DNA of 35,460 nucleotides from the NCBI GenBank assembly GCA_964523295.1, contig CAZGAH010000044.1, forward strand, positions 1 through 35,460. The letters are read 5' to 3'. Positions within the stretch are counted from its first letter, which is position 1. Each line of letters starts with the position of its first letter. Shown here in pieces: positions 25,516 through 33,599 of the stretch. The position numbers and the translations under genes were made by a program. The stretch comes from CAZGAH01 sp964523295. GTDB taxonomy: Bacteria; Desulfobacterota; Desulfovibrionia; Desulfovibrionales; Desulfovibrionaceae. The notes beneath the pieces are model-generated. The model worked only from the letters and a program-made list of their open reading frames with translations. It was not told the origin of the DNA and did not search any database.

Positions 25516-26843
25516 GGCCGTTTCCGCCGATAGTCGAAAAACGTGACCGGCTTGCGCTTGTCCGGCTGATTCACGCGCGTGGTGACCTCCTCGGGAGGTA
25601 GAATGCGCACTTCCGGCTTGACCCGGAGACTGGAGGCGATGCTCTCTGCCACGCGCCTGGGCGTAAGTCCGGGATCATTGCTGCCCACGACCACGCAGAT
25701 ATGGTCCGAAAGCTCGTAGGCGTCGGAGACCTCGATATAGTACCCCCGTATCTCGCTCATGCCCTGCAATACGGCAAAAACCGCCGGAGGATACACCGTG
25801 GTGCCGCGGTATTTCAATGCCTGGTTCATTCGCCCCTGAATGGGACCGAGACGCGGGGAGTTGCGGCCGCAGGGGCAGGGGTCCGCGTACAACGCAGCCA
25901 GGTCGCCGGTACGGAAGCGGACCAGGGGCATGCCCGTAACCTGCAAGGGCGTGACTACGACCTCGCCGACCTGGCCAGCGGGCACGGGATTGCCCGCGTC
26001 GTCGAGTATTTCGACTATGCACAACTCGGGGTTCGAATGCCCGCCTCGCCCGTGTTCGCACTCGCAAAAGGCCGTTGCCAGCTCCGTGCTGGCGTAGGTG
26101 CCGCAGACGCGCGCAGCCCACAGTCCGGCCAGACGCGTCCCCAGGGCCGAAAGGGAAAAGTCCTGCGCGCGCACCGGCTCGCCGATGCAGACCAGCAGGC
26201 GCACGCCCAGGGTCTCGGGCCGGGCGCCATTGGCAAGAAGCCGCTCGGCCAGGGCTGCCAGAAGCGTCGGCACGCCCACGATGACGCTGGGTCGATGCGC
26301 CAGAACGAGATCGGCGGTGACCGGAAGGCTGCCCGAACCGGCGCGCAGCACGGTTGCGCCGAGCCGCGTCAGGCCGAGAAAATAGGCCAGCCCGGCCATG
26401 AAGCAACGATCGATGGCGGCCGCGATCATGACCGTATCCTGCGGGGTGACGCCAGCCAGGCGAAAGGCCGTCTCTTCGTTGAAGCCGAGGCGTTCCAGGT
26501 CGCCGCGCGTCTGATGCAGGGCCACGGGCCTGGCCGTTGTGCCCGAGGTCAGGCAGATGTCCACAATCCCGGCAGGGTCCGCGCAGAGAAAATCCAGGTT
26601 CGCCTCGTTGAGGTCGCTTTTCGTCGTACACGGCAGCGCGGCCAGATCGGCCACACTGCGCACCTGCTCAAGCGATACGCCAGCCTCGGCGAAGCGACGG
26701 CGGTAGAAGGGCGACTTCGTCGCGACGTAGTGGAGATGCTCGCGGAGCAGCCGGGACTGCAGCTGTGCAATGGCCGCGGGGGCCAGCCGCGCGGCGTCGG
26801 GCCGGTTAAACGTAGAGAAGGGCGTGTCGGAAGGACGGATCAT
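25512..26843 (-). CDS. PaaK-like AMP-forming acyl/aryl ligase
   Basis: The 443-aa protein belongs to the phenylacetate-CoA-ligase branch of the ANL superfamily. The phosphate loop is CLTSGTTARPVAL (about residues 98-109), the adenine region TYASTELATAFCECEH, the ATP-binding Asp FRTGDLAALY followed by a CPCGR segment common in PaaK proteins, the hinge GRMNQALKYRGTTVYPPAVF, and a C-terminal PDKRKPVTF with a Lys that may be catalytic. It should adenylate a carboxylic acid and load it on CoA or on the operon's ACP; aromatic starters are typical of the family. It overlaps its neighbours on both sides by four bases. Confidence 0.9.
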   Translation of the reverse strand: MIRPSDTPFSTFNRPDAARLAPAAIAQLQSRLLREHLHYVATKSPFYRRRFAEAGVSLEQVRSVADLAALPCTTKSDLNEANLDFLCADPAGIVDICLTSGTTARPVALHQTRGDLERLGFNEETAFRLAGVTPQDTVMIAAAIDRCFMAGLAYFLGLTRLGATVLRAGSGSLPVTADLVLAHRPSVIVGVPTLLAALAERLLANGARPETLGVRLLVCIGEPVRAQDFSLSALGTRLAGLWAARVCGTYASTELATAFCECEHGRGGHSNPELCIVEILDDAGNPVPAGQVGEVVVTPLQVTGMPLVRFRTGDLAALYADPCPCGRNSPRLGPIQGRMNQALKYRGTTVYPPAVFAVLQGMSEIRGYYIEVSDAYELSDHICVVVGSNDPGLTPRRVAESIASSLRVKPEVRILPPEEVTTRVNQPDKRKPVTFFDYRRKRP

Positions 26844-27610
26844 GACGCCTCGGCCTGCATTCGGGCCAGATTATCGGCCATCTGCCGTTTGATGTACTTG
26901 CGCATGGCAATATGTCCCAGTTCGCCGGGAAATTGTCGCGGATCGACGCGCGACAGCGCGCGCATCCGCACCTGTGCCGGAGCGAGCCAGAAACGACCGG
27001 GCGGAAGCAGGTCGTCAGTGCCGGCAATGCACAGCGGGACAACGTCCAGCCCCAGCTCCCGGGCCATCTTGAACGCCCCCGAATGAAACCGTTGCAGTGC
27101 GCCGTCGCGACTGCGGCTCCCCTCCGGGAAAAACAGAATCCCGGCCCCGGCCTCAACGTGCCGGCGGCAACGCTCCAGGGCATCCTCCGGTGAAAGCCGC
27201 TCTATGTCAAGATAGCCGCCCAGACGCATAAACGGGGCATACCAGAACAAGCGGAAGGGCCAGGCTCCGACCACAATGACCACGTCCCCGTCCGGAAGCG
27301 CGCCCATGCAATAGATATCAAAAAATGATAAATGGTTGGCGACGAAAAGACAGGGGAGCTTGCAGACCCGGGGAGTCAGGTTCTCGACGCGGAAGCGCAT
27401 GAACGGGCTGAAAAGCAGCAGCCAGGCCCGGCCGTAGATCCAGATCAGCAGCCGCACGGCCTGGCCGACGGTCCGACGGGTAAGCACGCGCACGACCAGG
27501 AAGAGCAGGGGGGACAGGAGGATGGACACCGCCGTCATCAGGACGAGCGCCGGATACAGCGAAAGGGTCATCAGGATCGCGAGCGCGGAGTGATTATATG
27601 GCCGGGACAA
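26840..27610 (-). CDS. PlsC-type lysophospholipid acyltransferase
   Basis: Inner-membrane acyltransferase of 256 aa. Hydrophobic segments (about residues 8-42 and 50-70) anchor it. Motif I is FVANHLSFFDIY (His93, Asp98), motif III ILFFPEGSRSRDGALQRFHS (about 159-178) and motif IV VVPLCIAGTDDLLP. It would move the operon's acyl product from ACP or CoA to a glycerol-phosphate-type or other hydroxyl acceptor, anchoring the product in the membrane. Similar acyltransferases occur in aryl-polyene clusters. The gene follows the ACP gene after 46 nt. Confidence 0.92.
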   Translation of the reverse strand: MSRPYNHSALAILMTLSLYPALVLMTAVSILLSPLLFLVVRVLTRRTVGQAVRLLIWIYGRAWLLLFSPFMRFRVENLTPRVCKLPCLFVANHLSFFDIYCMGALPDGDVVIVVGAWPFRLFWYAPFMRLGGYLDIERLSPEDALERCRRHVEAGAGILFFPEGSRSRDGALQRFHSGAFKMARELGLDVVPLCIAGTDDLLPPGRFWLAPAQVRMRALSRVDPRQFPGELGHIAMRKYIKRQMADNLARMQAEAS

Positions 27611-27656
27611 GGAGACCTTCCATTTTCTGAGCGATCACCAGCGGGGGGGGCCGAAA

Positions 27657-27920
27657 TCAGACCGGCACCTGGAGTTCCTTGTGCTTGAGGATGATGAATG
27701 CGTAGAGGTCGCCAAGCGTACGTATGGCCCGCAGGCTCTGCTCTTCGCGAATCTTGAAGCGGAAGGCGTTTTCCAGGACGATGACCATATCCACGGCGTC
27801 GAGGCTGTCCAGGCCGAGATCGGCGTAGAGATTGGCCTCGGGCGACAATGCCTCGGGGTCGAGTTCGAATTCCTCGACCAGGGCGCTGTCGACCATAGCC
27901 TTGATTTGCTGATCAGTCAT
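27657..27920 (-). CDS. Acyl carrier protein
   Basis: A dedicated 87-aa acyl carrier protein. The 4'-phosphopantetheine site is LGLDSLDAVDMV (Ser39). The start chosen is ATG at 27920 (MTDQQIKAMVDSALVEEF), which overlaps the end of the ketosynthase gene by eight bases. The usual acidic helix II and small size fit. It lies between a ketosynthase and an acyltransferase gene, so it very likely carries the chains made by this operon rather than serving general fatty-acid synthesis. Confidence 0.93.
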   Translation of the reverse strand: MTDQQIKAMVDSALVEEFELDPEALSPEANLYADLGLDSLDAVDMVIVLENAFRFKIREEQSLRAIRTLGDLYAFIILKHKELQVPV

Positions 27921-29178
27921 GCAGGCATCTCCCGAGAAGCAACGTCGCATTGACGCCGCCCAGGGCGAAATTATTTTTCAGCGCGATCCTGCCCGGCCAG
28001 GAGCACGGCTCTTGCAGGTGCCGGACGCCGGCGCAGGCCGGGTCGATCCTGTCCAGGTTCCGCGTCGGCAGAATCCGCTCTTTCCCGATCATGTCGATCA
28101 CGCCGATACACTCCAACGCGCCGCTGGCAGCCAGCGCGTGTCCGAGGTGTCCCTTCAGACAGGATACCGGGACGGCGTCGCCGCAGACCCGGCGAATGGC
28201 CTCGCATTCGGCTGCGTCGCCGCTGATCGTGGCCGTGGCATGGGCATTGACGTATTCCACCTGGCCAGGCTCCAGGCCGGCGTCTTCCAGCGCGTCCCTC
28301 ATGCAGGCCTCGATGGAGGCGGAGTCGGGATTGGAAATGCTGGTGGAGTCGGTCGTGGTGGCAAAGCCAAAAGCCTCGGCCAATACCGCTACCCCGCGTT
28401 TCCGGGCGGATTCCAGCGATTCCAGGAGCAGAACGCCGCTGCCTTCGGAGCAGACAGTGCCGTCGCGCTGGAGGTCAAAAGGACGAGGCGCGTTCGTCGG
28501 CCGGTCATTGGAATTCGTCGAAGCAGCCTGTATAATATCGAACGTAGCCACAGTCAACGGATGGAGTTCCTCGGCGCCGCCGCAAAGCATCTGATCCTGA
28601 CGTCCGGAGCGTATGGCTTCCAGCCCCAGGCCCACGGACTGCAGGCTGGAGGCGCAGGCTGCGCACGGGGCGATCATGCGGCCGCGGATTCCCAGGGTCT
28701 GCGCCACGTTGGCCGCGCAGGAGTGGTTCATCACCTTGAAGAACATGGTCGAGCGCGTGCGCTCTATGGAGAAGTCGCGCAGATAGTCGGCAAAGAAATC
28801 CTGATACGTCGCGGGACTGCCCACGGTCGACCCCAACGCCAGCCCCAGCCGGCCCGAGCCGACGGCCTCGGGGCCAAGCCCGGCCTGTGCCAGGGCCTCC
28901 TCGCAGGCCAGCAGGGCGAACAGCGACATGCGCGACATGAAGCGCCGCTGGTTGCGTGGAATCCGCGCATAATCCACGGGTGGCACAAGGCCGGCTATAT
29001 GGCAGCGTAAGCCCTTGATCCCGGCCAGTTCCGGCACGTGGCGTATGGCGCTGTGCCCCTCGTCCAGCCCATCGAGCAGCGCGGCCGCGCCGAATCCGAA
29101 AGGCGAGACCGCGCCGACGCCGGTCACGACAACGCGCCGCCTGGAATCGTTTCCCGAACCTGCGTACTGTCTCGTCAC
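27913..29178 (-). CDS. Beta-ketoacyl-ACP synthase (second ketosynthase of the operon)
   Basis: Thiolase-fold condensing enzyme of 421 aa. The triad is complete: Cys175 in MIAPCAACASSLQSVG, His313 in VNAHATAT and His347 in CLKGHLGHALAASGALE. The GGAEELHP and FALGGVNATLLLG regions also match. A second cysteine (Cys172) precedes the nucleophile by two residues, less common in FabF. It would condense malonyl-ACP with the growing chain. GTG at 29178 has GGGGGAG just upstream. The KGHLGHALAASG form of the third motif is closer to ketosynthases of secondary clusters than to housekeeping FabF. Confidence 0.92.
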   Translation of the reverse strand: MTRQYAGSGNDSRRRVVVTGVGAVSPFGFGAAALLDGLDEGHSAIRHVPELAGIKGLRCHIAGLVPPVDYARIPRNQRRFMSRMSLFALLACEEALAQAGLGPEAVGSGRLGLALGSTVGSPATYQDFFADYLRDFSIERTRSTMFFKVMNHSCAANVAQTLGIRGRMIAPCAACASSLQSVGLGLEAIRSGRQDQMLCGGAEELHPLTVATFDIIQAASTNSNDRPTNAPRPFDLQRDGTVCSEGSGVLLLESLESARKRGVAVLAEAFGFATTTDSTSISNPDSASIEACMRDALEDAGLEPGQVEYVNAHATATISGDAAECEAIRRVCGDAVPVSCLKGHLGHALAASGALECIGVIDMIGKERILPTRNLDRIDPACAGVRHLQEPCSWPGRIALKNNFALGGVNATLLLGRCLHD

Positions 29179-29222
29179 GACAACTCCCCCTCACGTATGG
29201 AACAGTCGGCGCACACGATCGT

Positions 29223-30723
29223 TTATCCTGACGCCGATAACTGTTCATGACACCGCCGCAGCTCCTGACGCACGGTGCTGACACCGAGCATGCACTCACA
29301 GGCCAGCACGGCCGAAATCACCGCGCCCAACACCCCGGGACCTGTCACGGCCTGCCCGGCGACGTACAGCCAGCCCAGCCGCGTGAGCGGAAGTGGCAGC
29401 GGGCAGCCGGCGACGTGGCGCGTGCCGTACATCGCGCCGCCGGGGCTGTTCGCGTAGTCGCGAAACGTCAGCGGCGTCGCGCATTCCACCACGCGGACGA
29501 CGCCGTCAAGCTCGGGCAGTCCCTCCGTCGCGTACGCCAGAAGCCGCTCCGTCAGCCCGNNNNNNNNNNGGAACTCATTGCCAACATGCTGGGTGTGCGC
29601 CGCGAGGGCGTCACGGAAGCCGCTGGCCGGTTGCAAAGGCCTGCGTCTCCGCAGGCAGGGCCGGACAGATGATCTCCACGCTCTGCGCCTCGCCCGGCGC
29701 GCCGGCTAAGGCCATAAACAAGGGGCGCGCCTCGACGGGCGTATGCCCGAGTTCACGTACGCGAAACCGGGGCGAAGGGCTGACATGCACGTTGCCGCGT
29801 TCCAGAAGCGGAACAGGCCGGAGCAGTTCGCCAAAGAGCATGTAGGCGGAAAAGGTGTCTTCCAGCCTGGCCAGCCGCTCGCGATACACCGGCCTGAACG
29901 CCCGCTCCGGCGCCAGCGAAACCAGGGTCCGCGGGTGTACCGTAGCCACGCAGCCTGCGCAATCGATCCGCTCGCCGTCCTCCAGCTCCAGCCCGCCGCA
30001 ATCACCGGCCGCGGTGGCGAGAATGGCCTTGACGCCGCGTCCCGTCAAGACGGTCACCCCGGCCTCGGCCACGGCCTGGATGCAGGCCTCGGCCAGGCTC
30101 GCCCCGCCGCCGCGGATGCGATGGGCGGACTGATAATAGGAGCCGATGAACCGGGCGTGATTCGTAAACGAAATATCCTCCGGCCCCATGCCGTAAAACA
30201 GCCCGTGCGCCGTGAGCAGACTGCGCAATGCGGGGTCTCCGATCATGGCGTCCAGGACCTGGCGCAGGGTCCGCTCACGCAACGCCGGATCCGTGCTCGG
30301 AGCATCGGTTTCAAGCTCCAGATTGAGATGCGACGAGGCCAGAAACTCGTTGNNNNNNNNNNCGGGAAACTGCCGGCAGAGGCTGTCTTGCAGGCGCTCG
30401 AAACCAAAGGGTATGTCGCCGGCAAACGGCGGAGCGATCATCCGGAAGCTGTCGACCAGAGCTTCCGGAGCGTCGGCCAGGGCAATCCGGTCCATCACTC
30501 CCAACCAGGTCAGATACGTACGCAGTACCCCCCCCGGCCCCAGACCGCCGCAGTAGTGAAAACCGGTATCGAAATGCAGGCCCGCGCGCGTGAACCCCCG
30601 CAACACCGGAGCGAGCGCCCGCGACTGCTCGACCACGATCACCTGCCGGCCATGCCTGGCCAGGATCAACGCCGTAGCCAGCCCGGACATGCCGCCGCCT
30701 ATGATCGCGTAATCGTATTTCAC
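29223..30723 (-). CDS. FAD-dependent CrtI/retinol-saturase-like oxidoreductase (two N gaps and a frameshift)
   Basis: The N-terminus MKYDYAIIGGGMSGLATALI, then LARHGRQVIVVEQ, is a Rossmann FAD-binding fold, followed by FDTGFHYCGGLGPGG, as in phytoene desaturases and retinol saturases. The C-terminus has YANSPGGAMYGTRH and LYVAGQAVTGPGVLGAVIS, the second FAD contact. Such enzymes desaturate, saturate or isomerise polyene or acyl chains. Start is GTG with GAGG upstream. The gene has gaps at 30353 and 29560. In addition, between about 29615 and 29640 the frame changes without Ns (first frame stops after TGQRLP; homology continues as FRDALAAHTQHVGNEF), so an extra base is present. Sequencing error or true inactivation cannot be told apart. 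Confidence 0.8.
29560..29569. other. Assembly gap (10 N) near the oxidoreductase 3' part
   Basis: The flanking frame is consistent with a true gap of 1 modulo 3, so unlike the first three gaps it cannot simply be closed by overlap. Confidence 0.7.
30353..30362. other. Assembly gap (10 N) near the oxidoreductase 5' part
   Basis: The frame needs a true gap of 1 modulo 3. Family comparison suggests that some tens of bases are missing between CRQFP and NEFLASSH. Confidence 0.65.
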
Positions 30724-30804
30724 GCGTGCCTCAGTGTCGGTGTTTGCGTTAAAGAGGTTGTACGATTCCAGCTCCAGCCGGACATCACGGCACCCTTCAC
30801 CGCG

Positions 30805-30829
30805 AACTGTTAAGCATTTCTTAATAGTT
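30805..30829. promoter_or_regulatory. AT-rich inverted repeat inside the ten-gene operon
   Basis: AACTGTTAAG (30805-30814) and CTTAATAGTT (30820-30829) pair over 10 bp with one G-U, around a 5-nt loop. It lies in the 129-nt spacer between the first ketosynthase gene and the oxidoreductase gene, the widest spacer of the operon, and stands out in GC-rich surroundings. It could be a regulator site or an internal control point. Confidence 0.55.
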
Positions 30830-30852
30830 GCCCCGGGCTCTCGCGCGGAGGC

Positions 30853-32073
30853 TCATTCCGGAAAACGCAGCAGCAGCGAGGCGTTGGTGCCGCCGAAGCC
30901 GGCCGAGTTGCAGAGCATGGTTCGTATCGTGGCCGGCGTGGTCGCGACGATGATCCGCAGGCCGGCCGTAGTCGCGTCCGGGGCGGTGAAGTTGGGGTGC
31001 GGCGCCAGGAAGCCCGCGTTGGCCATGACGATCCCGTAGAGCGCCTGCGCGGCGCCCGACATCCAGAGTTCGTGCCCGGTCAGGGCCTTGGTGCAGACCA
31101 CGGCCGGCCGGTGCTCGCCGAACACGGCCAGCAGGGCGGCCGCCTCGACCGCGTCCCCGGCCGGCGTGCCCGTGGCGTGCGCGCTGACGCAATCCGTCGC
31201 CCCGGACTCCAGACCCGCGCCGGCCAGGGCCATGCGCATCGACCTCGCCAGCCCGTCTCCCCCGGGCACGGAGATGTGTCCACCGTCCGAGGAAAAACCG
31301 TACCCGGCCAGCTCGGCCAGGATGGGCGCGCCGCGACGCTCGGCCAGGTCCCTGCGCTCCAGCAGCAGCGTAGCGGCACCGCCGCCCGGCACCAGGCCGT
31401 CACGCTCGATGTCGAACGGGCGGCTGGCCTGATCCGGATGGTCGATGCGCGTCGAAAATGCGCCCAGGCCGTCGAAACTGCACATCGCCTGCCAGGTAAT
31501 TTCCTGTGCCCCGCCACAGAGCACGCGCTCCTGCCGGCCCAGGGCCACCAGGTCGGCCGCCTGCCCAAGGGCATGTCCGCTGCTCGAGCAGGCGGAGGCG
31601 ATGGTCCAGCAGGCGCCGCGCGTCTTGAGCAGGGTGTTCAGGTTCATGGTCACGGTCGAGGTCATGGAACGAAAAATCACCCCCGAACCGATCTGCCCGG
31701 TATCTCCGCGTTCCCGGAGCGTTGCCGCCCCCTCGACGGTCGCGCCGGCGCTGGCGTCGCAGCCGAAAACCAGCCCGCTGGACTCGTTGCGGATATCGTC
31801 CACGCGCAGACCGGCCATGGCCAGCGCCTGCAACGACGCGGCATAGGCCCAGACCGCGAAGTCCGGCATGGTCTTGCGCTGTTTTTTCGTCAGAAGCGCG
31901 GCCGGGTCGAAACCCCGAATCATCCCCGTCAAGGGGCTGCGGAATCCCAAGGCCCGCCGCTCCTCGTCCACGACAACGCCCGAGCGGCCCAGCCGGAGCG
32001 ACTGCTCTACCTCGGCGATGCTGTTGCCCAGACAGGAAACGATTCCCAGCCCGGTTACGACGACGCTGTGCAT
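30853..32073 (-). CDS. Beta-ketoacyl-ACP synthase (first ketosynthase of the operon)
   Basis: FabB/FabF-type condensing enzyme of 406 aa. The triad is Cys162 in TIASACSSSGHALG, His299 in SAHATGTPAGD and His334 in TKALTGHELWMSGAA. The GHELWMSGA form of the third motif differs from the GHxLGAAG of housekeeping enzymes, and FGGTNASLLL closes the fold. With the other ketosynthase it forms a pair; both have full triads, so neither is an obvious chain-length factor and they may act at different steps. GGAG lies 6 nt before the ATG. It is preceded by the ketoreductase gene. Confidence 0.92.
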   Translation of the reverse strand: MHSVVVTGLGIVSCLGNSIAEVEQSLRLGRSGVVVDEERRALGFRSPLTGMIRGFDPAALLTKKQRKTMPDFAVWAYAASLQALAMAGLRVDDIRNESSGLVFGCDASAGATVEGAATLRERGDTGQIGSGVIFRSMTSTVTMNLNTLLKTRGACWTIASACSSSGHALGQAADLVALGRQERVLCGGAQEITWQAMCSFDGLGAFSTRIDHPDQASRPFDIERDGLVPGGGAATLLLERRDLAERRGAPILAELAGYGFSSDGGHISVPGGDGLARSMRMALAGAGLESGATDCVSAHATGTPAGDAVEAAALLAVFGEHRPAVVCTKALTGHELWMSGAAQALYGIVMANAGFLAPHPNFTAPDATTAGLRIIVATTPATIRTMLCNSAGFGGTNASLLLRFPE

Positions 32074-32142
32074 GAATACTCCAAAGATTCCCGCAACCTG
32101 GCCGGCGCACGGGGCAGGCCCGGCCGACCTCGTCGCGACGGC

Positions 32143-32871
32143 CTACATATAGACGCCGCCGTTGACCGAAAGCACCTGGCCGGTGACGTACGAAGCGCCC
32201 GGCGAGCACAGGAAACGCACGGCGGCCGCCACTTCCTCGGGCCTGCCGAAGCGACCGGCCGGGATCCTGGCCAGCGCGGCCTGTTCATCGACGTCGCGGG
32301 TCATGTCCGTAGCGATGAATCCCGGGGCCACGGCATTGACCAGCACGTTGCGCCTGGCCACCTCGGCGGCCAGGGCCTTGGTCGCGCCGATCAGCCCGGC
32401 CTTGGCCGCCGCGTAGTTCACCTGCCCGGGCAGACCGCTCTGACCCGAGGTCGAGGCGATGTTCACGATCCGGCCGGAGCGGCGGCGCAACATGGCCGGA
32501 AGCACGGCCTTGACCACCAGAAAGAACCCGTCCAGGTGTACGGAAAGCACGTCGCGCCAGGCCGGCAGGTCCATCCAGACCATGAGCATGTCCCGGCTGA
32601 ATCCGGCGTTGTTGACCACCGCAAAGGGTGTCTCGTGCGCCAGCAGCGGATCCAGGGCCGCGGACACGGCCACGGGATCGGCCACGTCGAAGCACAGCAG
32701 CCGGCAGCGCGCGCCCTCGGCGTCCACGGCCGCAGCCACGCTTCGGGCGGCGTCCTCGTCGCGGCGATAGTTCAGCCAGATGTCGAAACCGTCGCGCGCC
32801 AGGGCCAGCGCCGTGGCAGCGCCGATGCCCCGGCTCCCGCCGGTCACCAGGGCGATTGCCGGATCAGCCAT
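32143..32871 (-). CDS. 3-oxoacyl-ACP reductase, FabG type (SDR)
   Basis: Short-chain dehydrogenase of 242 aa that would reduce 3-ketoacyl-ACP with NADPH. The cofactor loop is VTGGSRGIG (about residues 9-17), NNAG is at 87-90, and the catalytic set is Ser140, Tyr153 and Lys157 in IASTSGQSG and NYAAAKAG. The stretch VNAVAPGFIATDMT and the end VTGQVLSVNGGVYM are FabG-like. It starts 9 nt after the BamE-like gene and supplies the ketoreduction step for the operon's two ketosynthases. Confidence 0.93.
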   Translation of the reverse strand: MADPAIALVTGGSRGIGAATALALARDGFDIWLNYRRDEDAARSVAAAVDAEGARCRLLCFDVADPVAVSAALDPLLAHETPFAVVNNAGFSRDMLMVWMDLPAWRDVLSVHLDGFFLVVKAVLPAMLRRRSGRIVNIASTSGQSGLPGQVNYAAAKAGLIGATKALAAEVARRNVLVNAVAPGFIATDMTRDVDEQAALARIPAGRFGRPEEVAAAVRFLCSPGASYVTGQVLSVNGGVYM

Positions 32872-32880
32872 GAAAAAGGC

Positions 32881-33444
32881 TCATTGCCGGATGGTGACGA
32901 CCTTGCCCTGGGCGTCGAAGACGACGACGAGCGTCGTGAAGCGACTGCGCCAGTAGGTCCACTCGTTTGAGTCCGTTGACGGCGTCCGGTGCGCGGCCGG
33001 GTACCCGAGCGCGGCCATGACCCCGTTCTTGCTCATCCCGACCAGCGCCTTGCCCTGCTTGATCCCGTCGCGGTCGATGGTGGAGAAGCCGTCCATGGAC
33101 ACCGGCGTCGGCGAGGTGATCCGCCGGATGTAATCGACCACGGACAAGTTGTTCATGTTGCGCGGGTCGTAGTCGAAATACACCGTGCGCCCGTCGCGCG
33201 TATGAATGATGAAGCCACTGCGCGAGGACTCGGTAGTAATGGGCGTATTCATGGGAATGAGCACGTGCCCGTTCGGCGGATCGGTCCAGTTGGCGTAACT
33301 GGCCTTGAGGTCGCGTTTGTTCTGAAAGGCGTGGATGTTGTACCGGGTGTACGCCTCCTGCCCGGCAAACACCGGATTCGCGGCAAACGCCGCCAGCAGC
33401 ACCAGGGCACCGCAGGTCAGCAGCAACGCGGAACGTCGTTTCAT
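32881..33444 (-). CDS. Secreted BamE/SmpA-like protein, first gene of the operon
   Basis: The 187-aa protein has a signal peptide (KRRSALLLTCGALVLLAAFA, likely cut after NPVFA). Residues 30-120 form a beta-rich unit I do not recognise (GRTVYFDYDPRNMNNLS). The C-terminal part, GKALVGMSKNGVMAALGYPA followed by EWTYWRSRF and VVVFDAQGKVVTI, matches the SmpA/OmlA (BamE) fold. No lipobox is present, so it is probably periplasmic rather than a lipoprotein. BamE proteins assist outer-membrane assembly; here it may help place or carry the operon's product. AGGAGG lies about 9 nt before ATG. Its stop is 9 nt before the FabG-type gene. Confidence 0.82.
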   Translation of the reverse strand: MKRRSALLLTCGALVLLAAFAANPVFAGQEAYTRYNIHAFQNKRDLKASYANWTDPPNGHVLIPMNTPITTESSRSGFIIHTRDGRTVYFDYDPRNMNNLSVVDYIRRITSPTPVSMDGFSTIDRDGIKQGKALVGMSKNGVMAALGYPAAHRTPSTDSNEWTYWRSRFTTLVVVFDAQGKVVTIRQ

Positions 33445-33529
33445 GAATCATCCCTCCTTTGCGACAGCCGGGAACGGGCCGGATCGGACCACCCTGCACA
33501 GCCCGCGCACCAGTCGCTCGTTGTCTGGG

Positions 33530-33557
33530 ACTATACATTCGCTGAAGGGCATGTCAA
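33530..33557 (-). promoter_or_regulatory. Near-consensus sigma-70 promoter of the ten-gene operon
   Basis: On the minus strand TTGACA (33557-33552), a 16-bp spacer and TATAGT (33535-33530) form an almost perfect promoter. It gives a leader of about 80 nt before the first gene. A short dyad CTGAA/TTCAG lies upstream (33578-33602). Confidence 0.8.
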
Positions 33558-33599
33558 CATGAGGGAACGGCTACAATCTGAACAAATGCTAGAAATATT

